Positions 37,151 to 46,440 of a DNA stretch of 64,000 nt are shown here, in pieces. A program made the translations under genes and the position numbers. Numbering within the stretch: the stretch's first letter is position 1; each line of letters opens with the position of its first letter. The stretch comes from Desulfobulbus sp. GTDB taxonomy: Bacteria; Desulfobacterota; Desulfobulbia; Desulfobulbales; Desulfobulbaceae. The notes under the pieces are model-generated. The model did not search any database and had not been told where the DNA came from. It saw only the letters and a program-made list of their open reading frames with translations. Where the stretch lies: contig JAITGO010000017.1 of the NCBI GenBank assembly GCA_031280615.1, forward strand, positions 372,001-436,000. Reading direction: 5' to 3'.

Positions 37151-37856
37151 TCCAGTTATCACTTTTTCCCATGTTTGGAAAAAATATTCCAAGCAGCAGG
37201 TCCTCAATAATTCATTGCGAGAAGAACTCATTTCTTTTATGACGGGTAAAAAATACGACGATGATCTGTCTGAAGGAGAGTTTTGGGCGCTAAATGATGT
37301 TTCCTTTACTGTTAATAAAGGTGATTGCGTTGGGGTGTATGGTCCGAATGGTTCTGGTAAAAGCACTATTCTCAAATTGATTTCAAATGTCACCTACCCA
37401 AATAAAGGAATGATAACCCTACAGGGTAGAGTGGCGCCATTGATTGAGCTTGGTGCAGGTATGCACCCAGATTTGACCGGCTACGAAAACATTTATATGA
37501 ATGGGACAATTTTGGGGCTATCGGTCAAAGAAATAAAATATAAGATGGCTAAAATTGTTGAGTTTTCTGGGTTGAGTGATTTTATTCAGGTACCAGTAAA
37601 AAAATATTCATCAGGAATGTTTTTACGCTTGGCATTTTCAATAGCTGTTCATAGTCCAGCTGATATATTTCTGTTTGATGAAGTTTTATCTGTTGGTGAC
37701 AATGAATTTATTATTCGATGTAATGATAAAATTAACGACATCTTATCTCGTGAAAAGACAATTTTTTTGGTTAGTCACGAGGTTGATTTGTTGGATAAAT
37801 TTTCATCTTGCCGTTTAAATATTGTCAATGGTAGGGTTGATCGATGCCAAGTGTAA
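37140..37856 (+). CDS. polysaccharide ABC exporter ATPase (Wzt/TagH-like)
   Basis: A 238-residue ATPase. Walker A is GPNGSGKST, the signature KYSSGMFLRLAFSIA and Walker B DIFLFDEVLSVGD have the form typical of Wzt/KpsT proteins, and LIELGAGMHPDLTGYENIYM is the family marker. It lacks the C-terminal carbohydrate-binding domain of long Wzt proteins, so it is the short type. I chose the ATG at 37140 because GAGCGGG lies ~10 bases upstream. It is the first gene of the AT-rich block. Confidence 0.92.
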   Translation: MSSDPVITFSHVWKKYSKQQVLNNSLREELISFMTGKKYDDDLSEGEFWALNDVSFTVNKGDCVGVYGPNGSGKSTILKLISNVTYPNKGMITLQGRVAPLIELGAGMHPDLTGYENIYMNGTILGLSVKEIKYKMAKIVEFSGLSDFIQVPVKKYSSGMFLRLAFSIAVHSPADIFLFDEVLSVGDNEFIIRCNDKINDILSREKTIFLVSHEVDLLDKFSSCRLNIVNGRVDRCQV

Positions 37857-39463
37857 AAAAAATACTGGTTATATCGTCATGGTCTGGAGATTATTCTGAC
37901 CGTTTCTTGTCAATAGCTACTGAAATTAGAAGTAAATATCCTGGAAGTGAGATTCATGCTATTTTTTATAAATTATTTGTTCAAAATAGCAAAAATGACC
38001 GGGATGAGTCTAATGCTTATCCCTTTGACAAGGTTTTTTTTTCTGTTGGAACAAGTGAGTTTCGTCGTAGGGTTGAATTTTTTAATGAATATGATGAAAT
38101 ATATGTATTTATCAAGCACAGCTTGATATTCGATGACAATGAATTATTTGATGAACTTGAATATAATAAAGTAAATGCTAAATATTTTTTGAGAAATTTA
38201 TTGTCACTCAAAAATTTTTTTGTTTCAGGGTCGGATCAAAAGAAAGAAATTATTCGTATTTTATCAGAGAATAAGAGGAGAAATTTTGAAATCCGTGTAA
38301 AAGTTTTTTTTCTTGATAAGATTACACGGGTTATTTTATTTTTTATGGGCTTTTTCGATAAATATAGAAAGAAATCATGTAAATATAAAATATTATTTAT
38401 TAGGCTTGATGTTTTAGGTGACATGGTTTTGTCTCTTCCTGCATTGCTTGCATTAAGAAGAACTTATCAAGATGCTGAGATTACTGTTCTTGCTTCAAAG
38501 CGGAGTGGTATTTTAATTGAAGAGCAGCATCGGTTGCAGCCAAATAAATTTTGTGATCATCTTGTGGAATGGCGAGCATCGTGGCATGAAAACAAAGAAC
38601 GTCTGCAAGGTACAGGAGCTTTTTTTTATCTGTTTTTTGAAGCTCTGCGATTCTATCGAGAAAATTATGATCTTGTTGTGCAGCCCGTAGAGTTAGGAAC
38701 AGGTGTCGTCTTCGCTGTATTTATGAGAGGAAGGAGAACTATTGCTAGCATTGCAGAAAGGTTGCCATTGGCTTATTTGATAAAAAATTTAGTTGAATCT
38801 GTGGATATTAAACCATATGATTTATATCATATTGCAGATCTTCCTAGTCGATGTGCTGAAGCTGCTGGCGCGATGGATATTGATTCATGCCGGCATGATT
38901 TACTTGTTGTGTCTAAAAATGATAAGGAAAATTTTATTCAAATTTTCAGCGAATATGGATATTTTTTACCGCAAAAAGTTGTGGTAATTAATATTGGTGC
39001 GGGAAGTCCTAAGCGTCGATGGAGTGTTGAGAATTATAAGCTATTGTTGTTGCACTTGTTGCGAGATAAATTTTATTTTCCGGTTGTCATGGGTGGGAGA
39101 GGGGATCTTGAGTTATGGAACTGTATTGCTTCCGAGATGAAGGAGAATGTGGTCGATTTTGTTGGGAAAACAGATGTTAATCAGGTTGTAGCCCTCCTGT
39201 CGGCCGCTGATCTTGTTGTGACGCCGGATACTGGTATCATGCATCTTGCAGCCGCATTGGATAAAAAAATAGTTGCCCTTTTTGGAGCGGGGTGGGTTCC
39301 TTTTTGCAAGCCGTTATGTTCGCGCTATATAATTGTAAAAAGAGAACTTGGGTGTTCTGGTTGTGGTGATATTTGTTTTCAGGAAGGGATTCCTCCTTGC
39401 ATTTCAGGGATATCTGTTGAAATGGTCACCGATGCAATAAATGAACTGTTATATGCGGATTAA
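37844..39463 (+). CDS. glycosyltransferase family 9 (heptosyltransferase-like) with extra N-terminal region
   Basis: A 539-residue cytoplasmic protein. Residues ~180-539 are a GT9 fold: KILFIRLDVLGDMVLSLPAL at the start, VVVINIGAGSPKRRWSVENY near residue 380, and the donor-site segment VVTPDTGIMHLAAALDKKIV. Near the C-terminus a Cys cluster (GCSGCGDICFQEGIPPC) is of the kind seen in many GT9 enzymes. Residues 1-~175 form an additional Rossmann-like region (KILVISSWSGDYSDRFLSIA) of unknown role. Base composition is very AT-rich. It overlaps the ATPase gene by 13 bases. Confidence 0.85.
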   Translation: MPSVKKILVISSWSGDYSDRFLSIATEIRSKYPGSEIHAIFYKLFVQNSKNDRDESNAYPFDKVFFSVGTSEFRRRVEFFNEYDEIYVFIKHSLIFDDNELFDELEYNKVNAKYFLRNLLSLKNFFVSGSDQKKEIIRILSENKRRNFEIRVKVFFLDKITRVILFFMGFFDKYRKKSCKYKILFIRLDVLGDMVLSLPALLALRRTYQDAEITVLASKRSGILIEEQHRLQPNKFCDHLVEWRASWHENKERLQGTGAFFYLFFEALRFYRENYDLVVQPVELGTGVVFAVFMRGRRTIASIAERLPLAYLIKNLVESVDIKPYDLYHIADLPSRCAEAAGAMDIDSCRHDLLVVSKNDKENFIQIFSEYGYFLPQKVVVINIGAGSPKRRWSVENYKLLLLHLLRDKFYFPVVMGGRGDLELWNCIASEMKENVVDFVGKTDVNQVVALLSAADLVVTPDTGIMHLAAALDKKIVALFGAGWVPFCKPLCSRYIIVKRELGCSGCGDICFQEGIPPCISGISVEMVTDAINELLYAD

Positions 39464-39464
39464 T

Positions 39465-40376
39465 ATGAAATTTTTAGTAAATATTATTTTTCTTCTAGGA
39501 AGATATCATGGTAAAATTATATATAGGCATAAAAAATATTCGAAAATTATATTTTATGTGGCCAGAGGGTTGCATTTTATAATGACTGGAGTTTTTCCTG
39601 AGGAGATAATAAGGAGGAGATCTATTTTTTATAGTAGTGATGATGAAGTTTTTTCTAAATTTGATAAGCTTGAGTCAAGCTTCCAGGATAATATTTTTGA
39701 TATTCAAGATGTGAGAAAGTATATAGACGAAGAATATTGGGAGCGTGGTGTTAAAACTGGTAAAAGTAGCTATGATGGAATTTGCTCACTGGTTGGTATC
39801 GCTGAGTCTGTTGGAAAGCAATTCACACTTGCGCTGGAATTACGTAATAAAAAATTACTTGATTTAGGATGTGCTTCGGGGCAAACAGTTAAAGCTTTTC
39901 GTGGACAAGGTGTAAATGCTTATGGAATCGACTTGTCGGACTATGCTATTGAGGCTGGAAAAAAGACATTTGGACTTGATGGGATAATTTTACAGGGAAG
40001 TATTCATGATCTCTCGCGATGGGAAAGAGATGAATTTGATTTTTTATTTAGTAATCAGGTGCTTGAACACTTGCCAGAGCAATACGTCCCTGAATTTATA
40101 GAAGAATGTTTTCGCGTGCTTAAGCCAGGAGGGGCAATTTGGATTGGGCTTGTTTTGTCGTTGTCTCCAGATCCAGAGGGGATCCGGACAGCAAATGATA
40201 TTGATGAAACACATATTAATTTACATTACCGTTCTTGGTGGAACAATCATTTCGTTGAAAGAGGGTTTGTTTTGGATGAGAAAATATTGACAGCAGTGGA
40301 AGGAACACCGATTTGGTTTGAATTTGGCTGGTCTCAAATTGCTTATCGAAAACCATTGTTGTCTTCTCCAGCATAA
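39465..40376 (+). CDS. class I SAM-dependent methyltransferase
   Basis: A 303-residue protein. After an N-terminal basic and hydrophobic region (residues 1-~50, possibly membrane-associating), the SAM-binding motif I is KLLDLGCASGQTVKAF, the acidic post-motif is AYGIDLSDYAIEAGKK, and FDFLFSNQVLEHLPEQ and FRVLKPGGAIWIG are the later methyltransferase motifs. It is AT-rich like its upstream neighbour. I chose the ATG at 39465, one base after the previous stop; in-frame upstream Met codons overlap that gene. A sugar or glycan-end methylation role is inferred from location. Confidence 0.85.
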   Translation: MKFLVNIIFLLGRYHGKIIYRHKKYSKIIFYVARGLHFIMTGVFPEEIIRRRSIFYSSDDEVFSKFDKLESSFQDNIFDIQDVRKYIDEEYWERGVKTGKSSYDGICSLVGIAESVGKQFTLALELRNKKLLDLGCASGQTVKAFRGQGVNAYGIDLSDYAIEAGKKTFGLDGIILQGSIHDLSRWERDEFDFLFSNQVLEHLPEQYVPEFIEECFRVLKPGGAIWIGLVLSLSPDPEGIRTANDIDETHINLHYRSWWNNHFVERGFVLDEKILTAVEGTPIWFEFGWSQIAYRKPLLSSPA

Positions 40377-40430
40377 AAACACTTTTCTGTTATTTTGTAA
40401 AAAACGTGCTTTACAATTACGTTTGTCGAG

Positions 40431-41789
40431 ATGCTTAATTTTCTCATTTTGGGTGCGGGGCCAACCGGTCTTGGTGCCGCCTATCATCTGAACAAACTTG
40501 GTCATGCCAATTGGCGCATTTTTGAGCGGAACGCATATGTCGGTGGTCTCGCCGCGTCCTTTGTCGATGATCAAGGGTTCACCTGGGATATCGGCGGACA
40601 TGTTCTTTTCTCTCATTACCCCTATTTTGATCAAGCTGTATCAGGGGCACTCGGCGATGCGTATTACCAGCATCAGCGGGAGAGTTGGGTGCGTATCCTG
40701 CAAACCTGGGTTCCGTATCCATTCCAGAATAATATCCGTCACCTGCCTGACTGTGCTTTGAGAGAGTGTGTTGCAGGCTTGAAAACTCTCAGGGGTACTC
40801 CTGCCACCGCTGGAAATTTTCGAGAATGGGCTGAGGCGGTCTTTGGAAGCGGAATCGTCAAATACTTCATGGAGCCGTACAATCGCAAAGTTTGGGCGAT
40901 GCCCCTTGAGCAGATGAGCAAGGATTGGATTGCGGAGCGGGTAAGTGTGGTCGATCTTGCCCGGATAGAACAGAATATCGTAGAAAAACGCGACGATGTA
41001 AATTGGGGACCAAATAATATCTTTCTGTTTCCCCGCACTGGTGGCACTGGTGCCATTTATGAAGGTATTGCCGGCGGATTTAGAGACAAGATCACCTTGA
41101 ATCATGAAATGCAATCGATTGATCTCGAAAATAAACAGGTTATTTTCGATAATGGTCGGATTGTTTCATACGATTTCTTGATTAACACGAGTCCGCTCGA
41201 TTTGTTTATCCGGTCGTGCATTTATGCACCAGATGTCTTGCGTGCAGCGATCGACGATTTGGCGCATAACAGCGGTTTTGTGGTGGGAATAGGAATGCGT
41301 GGGAAGCGAGATGAGTCAAAATGTTGGATGTATTTTCCAGAAAATACTGCGCCTTTCTACAGGGTAACCAATTTTCACCGATATTCGCCAAACAATGTTC
41401 CCGAAGGGGATGTGGACCATTATTTCTCTCTCATGTGCGAGACGAGTTATTCTCCTCACAACCCTGTTTGCAGCTCCACTATCGTCGAGGAGACAATTGC
41501 TGGGCTTGTAGCGAGCGACGTGATATCAGATGCAGAGAGAAATGCGGTTGCTAGCAGATATTTGATCGACATTCCTTATTCCTATCCGATACCAACCTTG
41601 AAACGAGACAAAGCCTTGTGCCTGCTCCAGTCGTATCTGGAAAGTCAAGGGGTTTATTCCCGGGGGCGATTTGGCGGATGGAAATACGAAGTGGCGAACA
41701 TGGACCACAGTTTCATGCAGGGAGTTGAAGTGGTTGATCGCATCCTCAACGGGCAGGAGGAACTCACATATTCGGGAAAAATCGGATGA
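40431..41789 (+). CDS. FAD-dependent oxidoreductase, UDP-galactopyranose-mutase-like
   Basis: A 452-residue flavoprotein. The FAD-binding motif is FLILGAGPTGLGAAYHLNKL, followed by the acidic second strand (RIFERNAYVGGLAASF) and the GGHVLFSHYP segment found in UDP-galactopyranose mutase and related amine-oxidase-fold proteins. VPYPFQNNIRHLPD and YNRKVWAMPLEQM also resemble mutase active-site regions. It may interconvert pyranose and furanose forms of a nucleotide sugar. The protein is somewhat longer than typical mutases, so a related oxidoreductase is possible. It overlaps the next gene by ATGA. Confidence 0.8.
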   Translation: MLNFLILGAGPTGLGAAYHLNKLGHANWRIFERNAYVGGLAASFVDDQGFTWDIGGHVLFSHYPYFDQAVSGALGDAYYQHQRESWVRILQTWVPYPFQNNIRHLPDCALRECVAGLKTLRGTPATAGNFREWAEAVFGSGIVKYFMEPYNRKVWAMPLEQMSKDWIAERVSVVDLARIEQNIVEKRDDVNWGPNNIFLFPRTGGTGAIYEGIAGGFRDKITLNHEMQSIDLENKQVIFDNGRIVSYDFLINTSPLDLFIRSCIYAPDVLRAAIDDLAHNSGFVVGIGMRGKRDESKCWMYFPENTAPFYRVTNFHRYSPNNVPEGDVDHYFSLMCETSYSPHNPVCSSTIVEETIAGLVASDVISDAERNAVASRYLIDIPYSYPIPTLKRDKALCLLQSYLESQGVYSRGRFGGWKYEVANMDHSFMQGVEVVDRILNGQEELTYSGKIG

Positions 41790-42877
41790 ATATCCGGTTG
41801 ATGAAACAGCTTGACGCGTCGTTCGGCCGTCTCCTTTCGTTACTTCTACCCGCTGCCTCGCAATTCAATCAGTCTGTTTCATTTGCAAATACTCTTTTTA
41901 TCCGACCAGGCGGTATTGGTGATGCCGTCTTGTTGGCCCCTGTTCTGCGCACATTCAAAAAGAAATTTCCCGACGCAAAACTTACCGTGCTGGCCGAACG
42001 CAGGAATGCGGGAATTTTTGCCTTGATTCCCGAAGTCGACCAGGTGTTGCGGTACGATTTGCCACGCGAGTTGCTTGCCGTTTTCCGCCTGCATCCTGAG
42101 TTAGTTATCGATACCGAACAGTACCACTGCCTATCCACTGTGTTGGCTTCTCTGTTAGGTCGGGCCACTCGAATCGGTTTTGCCACTAATGGACGCGCCC
42201 GCCTCTTTCATCGCGCCATCCCGTATTCCCATGACGATTACGAGGTCGACAGCTTTTTTCATCTGGTGGCGCCGCTTGAAGTGATGCCGCCTCTTTCCTT
42301 TGACATCCCTTTTCTGACAGTTCCTGAAGAATCTCGCACCATAGCACGTCAACTGCTTGCCCCCTTGGCGGACGATTCGTTTGTCGTCCTCTTCCCTGGT
42401 GCGAGTATCCCTGAGCGTCGTTGGAATGCCGAACGATTGCGGCAGGTTGCAGCGGGACTGAACAAGATCGGCTATAAAGTTGTGCTTGTTGGCGGAACTG
42501 AAGACGTTGAGGTCTGTGAAGCAATTATGCAATCCTTTGCCACCGCTAGCCTGAATCTTGCCGGAAAGACTTCGCTGGCCGGAACAGCAGCCATTTTGCA
42601 ACGTGCCTCTTTGCTCATCAGCGGTGATTCCAGTGTGCTCCATCTCGGGGTAGGGCTTGGAGTGCCCACGGTTTCCTTGTTTGGGCCAGGAAGAGCAAAA
42701 AAATGGGCTCCCAAAGGCAAGCAACATATCGTCTTGAACAAGAACTTTCCCTGTTCGCCATGTACCACGTTTGGGTATACCGATCCCTGTCCGTGCAATG
42801 CGGCCTGCCTGCAGCAAATTCCACCGGAATGGGTGGTGGATTCCGCCGTTTTACTGCTCCCCAAAAACGCTAAATAA
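41786..42877 (+). CDS. glycosyltransferase family 9 (heptosyltransferase family)
   Basis: A 363-residue cytoplasmic enzyme of the ADP-heptose:LPS transferase family. LFIRPGGIGDAVLLAPVLRT is the N-terminal nucleotide-side loop, VVLFPGASIPERRWNAERLR the linker motif, and LISGDSSVLHLGVGLGVPTV the donor-binding motif with the family Ser/Asp arrangement. A C-terminal cluster (CSPCTTFGYTDPCPCNAACL) repeats the Cys-rich end of the GT9 at 37844. It is the last gene of the glycan run before the PilS-like kinase and is GC-rich like the genes outside the AT-rich block. Confidence 0.9.
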   Translation: MNIRLMKQLDASFGRLLSLLLPAASQFNQSVSFANTLFIRPGGIGDAVLLAPVLRTFKKKFPDAKLTVLAERRNAGIFALIPEVDQVLRYDLPRELLAVFRLHPELVIDTEQYHCLSTVLASLLGRATRIGFATNGRARLFHRAIPYSHDDYEVDSFFHLVAPLEVMPPLSFDIPFLTVPEESRTIARQLLAPLADDSFVVLFPGASIPERRWNAERLRQVAAGLNKIGYKVVLVGGTEDVEVCEAIMQSFATASLNLAGKTSLAGTAAILQRASLLISGDSSVLHLGVGLGVPTVSLFGPGRAKKWAPKGKQHIVLNKNFPCSPCTTFGYTDPCPCNAACLQQIPPEWVVDSAVLLLPKNAK

Positions 42878-43061
42878 TATTTCTCCGATTTTATATTATC
42901 TTTTTTTGACTTAGAATGGATGATGTCGTTTTGGTCGTTACAAAAGGTTCAATCATTTGTTCAAATCACAAGTGGCAGGAACGGTGACTGCATGCACGCA
43001 GAAATAGCAGCATAAATGCAGTAGGGCAGTTCACTCCACCAATCTCCTCGATCAGCTGCCA

Positions 43062-44573
43062 GTGAAACGAATCAAACTTGCCATGGCTTGTTCGCTGTTG
43101 CTCCTGGTCGGGGTGAGCATGGGGGTGACGAATTTTGTCATTCTGCCGTTCTGGGCCAGCGATGTCCTGGTTCGTGAGAGCCGGTCATTGCAACGTTTTC
43201 TCGCCGCCGTTTCCTTTTCCACCAGCGAAGATGATTCCCAATTGCCGCCTCCTGCGGTGCAGTCGTTTCTAAACGATAATCCGGAAGGCTGTATCTATTG
43301 GCAGGGAACGTTCTACCCGCACCATTCGAGCAATCCCGCACCCTGTCGGCAGGAACTGCCGCCGCTGCTCTTGGCGGCAGAACAGACCAAAACCGTGCAA
43401 ACCTCCCGCACCGCCATCACCTTGTTGGACCTCATCGAAACCGAATACCTGTATGTCGTCTTGCCCGATACCCCGTTTGGAGTCGTGGCAGCCGGCCTTC
43501 CTTTGACCCAGGCGCTCCGCTCGCTCTGGGCCAAGGAGCAGGTAATCGCGGTCTATCTGGTGTTCAATGTGCTCATCCTGAGTGCCCTGGCTTTCTTTCG
43601 TTTCATGCGGGCCTATGTGCTGCCGATCGATCGGATGGTTGAATCCGTTGAAAATTATCAGGGTGACGGGCTGCAGGCCTTGCTCGCCGAAAAATCGGGC
43701 AACGAGTTGGGGCAACTGTCCCGTTCCATCGAGGCCATGGTTCAGCGGATCGAGGCGGATAAGGAAAAACTGACTCGGGCCGTGGGGGAGCTGGCCGCCA
43801 ACAATACCTTGTTGCAAAACAACCAAAGGGAGATGATTCGGACGGAAAAGCTGGCTTCGGTGGGCAGGCTGGCCGCCGGTCTTGCCCATGAGATAGGCAA
43901 TCCGCTCAGCGTGGCGCAAGGATACGTGCAACTGCTCGGCATGGACCAATGCTCGGAACAGGAGCGCGACGAATACATTGGCAAGACCTTGCAGGAACTG
44001 AAACGAATGGACACGTTGATTCGTCGGTTATTGGATTACGCCCGATCCGGCCAAGGTATGGCCGCGCGGTACGATGTGCATGCCGTGCTTGCCGGGATCG
44101 TTGAGGACCTTGCGGGCCAACCTGTTCTCAAAGGGATACGGCTCGAGAGCGACTTGCACGCCCAATGCTGCGACGTGGTTGTGGATACCGAACAGCTGCG
44201 GCAGGTCATCTTGAATTGCGTGCTCAACGCGGTCGACGCCATCGATGCCGCCGGCCGTCGATCCATTGGCCGGATAACCGTTGCCACCACCCAATGGTTG
44301 GCTACGGATGACGGGCGAGCCTTGCTGCACATCACCATTGCCGATAACGGGACCGGCATACCGGATTCGCTGCTCCAAGCGGTGTTCGATCCCTTTTTCA
44401 CCACCAAGGAACCTGGAGCCGGCACTGGTCTGGGGCTATCCGTATCGTTGGCTTTGGTTGAATCGATGGGAGGACGGATGGAGGTGCAGAGTCGGGACGG
44501 CGAAGGCACCACGATGCAGATCACTTTTCCCTTGGCGGTTGGGGAGGATGCGACCCCGGCGGGCAATATTTGA
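43062..44573 (+). CDS. pilS: membrane sensor histidine kinase, PilS-like by position
   Basis: A 503-residue kinase with two membrane helices (about residues 7-29 and 163-185) enclosing a periplasmic sensor loop, then a HAMP-like linker. The phospho-acceptor is H276 in LAAGLAHEIGNPLSVAQGY. The ATPase has an N-box (LRQVILNCVLNAVDAID) and G boxes (ITIADNGTGIPDS, EPGAGTGLGLSVSLALVESM). It is 48 bases before a PilR-like activator. Canonical PilS has six membrane helices, so this is not a close PilS homologue. The start is a GTG without a clear binding site and could be slightly different. By location it should control the pilin promoter at 29440. Confidence 0.83.
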   Translation: MKRIKLAMACSLLLLVGVSMGVTNFVILPFWASDVLVRESRSLQRFLAAVSFSTSEDDSQLPPPAVQSFLNDNPEGCIYWQGTFYPHHSSNPAPCRQELPPLLLAAEQTKTVQTSRTAITLLDLIETEYLYVVLPDTPFGVVAAGLPLTQALRSLWAKEQVIAVYLVFNVLILSALAFFRFMRAYVLPIDRMVESVENYQGDGLQALLAEKSGNELGQLSRSIEAMVQRIEADKEKLTRAVGELAANNTLLQNNQREMIRTEKLASVGRLAAGLAHEIGNPLSVAQGYVQLLGMDQCSEQERDEYIGKTLQELKRMDTLIRRLLDYARSGQGMAARYDVHAVLAGIVEDLAGQPVLKGIRLESDLHAQCCDVVVDTEQLRQVILNCVLNAVDAIDAAGRRSIGRITVATTQWLATDDGRALLHITIADNGTGIPDSLLQAVFDPFFTTKEPGAGTGLGLSVSLALVESMGGRMEVQSRDGEGTTMQITFPLAVGEDATPAGNI

Positions 44574-44620
44574 GAACGATGGAATCCGTATCGCAATAGC
44601 GTCTATATAATATAGGAGCC

Positions 44621-45988
44621 ATGGTGCAAAAAATTTTGGTGATCGATGACGAAGCCAACATGCGGCACCTGCTAAGCACTTTGCTGACCAAGCAGGGGTA
44701 CAGGGTCGATGTCGCGGGCCATGGGGCCGAGGGACTCGATTGGATGAGCCGGGGGCAATACGATTTTGTCCTCTGCGACTTGAGAATGCCGGTCATGGAT
44801 GGCATGGCGTTTCTGGAGCGGGTGCGGAACAAGGGGTGGGGCGCCACGGTGATCATGATGTCTGCTTACGGGACCATCGATCAGGCGATCGAAACGGTTA
44901 AGCAGGGGGCATATGACTACATCTCCAAACCTTTCAAACTCGAGGAAATCCTGTTGGTGCTGCGCAAGGCTGAAGAGCGCGAACGGTTGCGCCAAGAAAA
45001 CAGGGAGCTGAAGAAGAGGATCGAGGCCATTGCCGGCCAGCAGGCTTTTGGCGGCATGGTGGGTAAGAGTAAGGCAATGCAGGAGATCTTTCGGCTTGCC
45101 GAGAAAGTGGCGCGGCACAGCACTACGATTCTGATAACAGGCGAATCCGGGACTGGCAAGGAACTGGTGGCCAAGGGAATCCATGCGGCGGGCAAGGGGA
45201 GCGAGGCGCCGTTTGTGGCCGTCAATTGCGGCTCCATTCCCGAAACTCTTCTGGAAAGCGAATTCTTCGGGTATGCCAGAGGGGCCTTTACCGGAGCCGA
45301 GCGCGACAAGAAGGGTCTGTTCGAAGAGGCGCATCAAGGCACGCTCTTTCTCGATGAAATCGGTGAGCTGCCACTCGATCTCCAGGTGAAGCTGCTGCGG
45401 GTCTTGCAAGAAGGAGAAGTGAGAAGGGTGGGCGAGGGCAAAAGCCGGAAAGTGGAGGTGCGGGTTCTGGCGGCCACGAACAAAGAGTTATCCGACTTGG
45501 TCGACCAGGGAGAGTTTCGAGAAGATCTCTATTATCGTTTGAACGTGCTCAACATTCACATCCCACCGCTGCGGCAGCGGATGGAAGACATGCCGCACCT
45601 GTGCCGTTTCATGATCCACAAATGCACGGCCCGCTTGGGGATCGACATTCAGGAAATTTCTCCGGCAGCCATGGAGTTGCTGATGCGGCACGACTGGCCG
45701 GGCAATGTCCGCGAATTGGAAAACATCCTGGAAAGGGCGCTCATTCTCGCGGATAAGCAAACCATCCTGCCGCAGCATCTGCCGGAACAATTGGGAGGGC
45801 GGCAAGAGCGAAGAAGAATCGACGATGTCCTCGGAACCTATTCGTTGAAAAAGGCCAAAATCATTATGGAAAAGCAGTTGATCGGCCGGGCAATGGAGGC
45901 GACTCGGGGCAATAAAAGCAAGGCGGCGCAGTTGCTGGAACTGAGCTATCCCGCCTTACTGGCAAAGTTGAAAGAATATGAGTGTTAA
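44621..45988 (+). CDS. pilR: sigma-54-dependent response regulator, PilR-like
   Basis: A 455-residue NtrC-family activator. The receiver domain has D53 in FVLCDLRMPVMDGM. The AAA+ domain has Walker A GESGTGKE, the sigma-54 contact loop GAFTGA in FFGYARGAFTGAERDKK, and Walker B LFLDEIGELPL. The C-terminal Fis-type helix-turn-helix is AMEATRGNKSKAAQLLELSY. AGGAG lies 4 bases before the ATG. It is paired with the kinase just upstream. The best candidate target in this window is the twin-palindrome site upstream of pilA. Confidence 0.9.
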   Translation: MVQKILVIDDEANMRHLLSTLLTKQGYRVDVAGHGAEGLDWMSRGQYDFVLCDLRMPVMDGMAFLERVRNKGWGATVIMMSAYGTIDQAIETVKQGAYDYISKPFKLEEILLVLRKAEERERLRQENRELKKRIEAIAGQQAFGGMVGKSKAMQEIFRLAEKVARHSTTILITGESGTGKELVAKGIHAAGKGSEAPFVAVNCGSIPETLLESEFFGYARGAFTGAERDKKGLFEEAHQGTLFLDEIGELPLDLQVKLLRVLQEGEVRRVGEGKSRKVEVRVLAATNKELSDLVDQGEFREDLYYRLNVLNIHIPPLRQRMEDMPHLCRFMIHKCTARLGIDIQEISPAAMELLMRHDWPGNVRELENILERALILADKQTILPQHLPEQLGGRQERRRIDDVLGTYSLKKAKIIMEKQLIGRAMEATRGNKSKAAQLLELSYPALLAKLKEYEC

Positions 45989-46224
45989 AAAATATTACAA
46001 TTAAAGGTCGATGGTGGAAAATAATTTTATAGTTGACGGCGACTTGGATCGAGATGAAGAAAGTTTCATCCTGTAATTTGCTGTAATATCGATATAAAAG
46101 AACAAGAGTAATTTTTGGACCATTTTTTGCTTTGATGCATGGGGAAGCCGTGGCCCAGGAAATGACGCTGTTTGAATTCCTCGCTTGCCTTGGTTCTTGA
46201 AAATATCGATAATGTTTTAGGATC

Positions 46225-46242
46225 GTTGCACCACGTTGCAAC
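46225..46242. promoter_or_regulatory. inverted repeat GTTGCA-N6-TGCAAC
   Basis: GTTGCA (46225-46230) and TGCAAC (46237-46242) are perfect inverted copies separated by CCACGT. The size and spacing are those of a dimeric regulator site. No promoter could be placed with confidence next to it. Confidence 0.3.
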
Positions 46243-46328
46243 CTTTGGTTACCGGCCGGCTCTTCGCTTTTTCATAACTGATTGCCGATAAAATTCAGCC
46301 GGGGCCATCTTGGAAGGTATTCTGCTGA

Positions 46329-46440
46329 AATTTTTGAGATTTCTCCGCTCTGCGTTCGTCGAAATGACAAGCGGAGAACGTTCGGGACAGTGGAAATGTT
46401 GGACACGTTGTCATCTCGAACGCAGTGAGAAATTTCGATT
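46329..46440. repeat. dispersed inverted repeat element (GAGATTTCTC...TCGAAATGACA type)
   Basis: The left arm (TTTGAGATTTCTCCGCTCTG with GTTCGTCGAAATGACA, to about 46369) is an imperfect reverse complement of the right arm (TGTCATCTCGAACGCAGTGA with GAAATTTCGATT, 46409-46440). A related half-copy lies at 3758-3785. This looks like a small non-coding palindromic repeat family of the kind scattered between genes in many bacteria. Confidence 0.7.

Larger units (their letters stand above)
37140..40376. other. AT-rich block of glycan genes, probably horizontally acquired
   Basis: The three genes from 37140 to 40376 use A/T-ending codons heavily and contain long A and T runs. The flanking genes before ~36 kb and after ~40.43 kb return to the GC-rich style of the window. 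The change is sharp at the right end. No transposase or direct repeat is visible at the borders. Confidence 0.75.
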
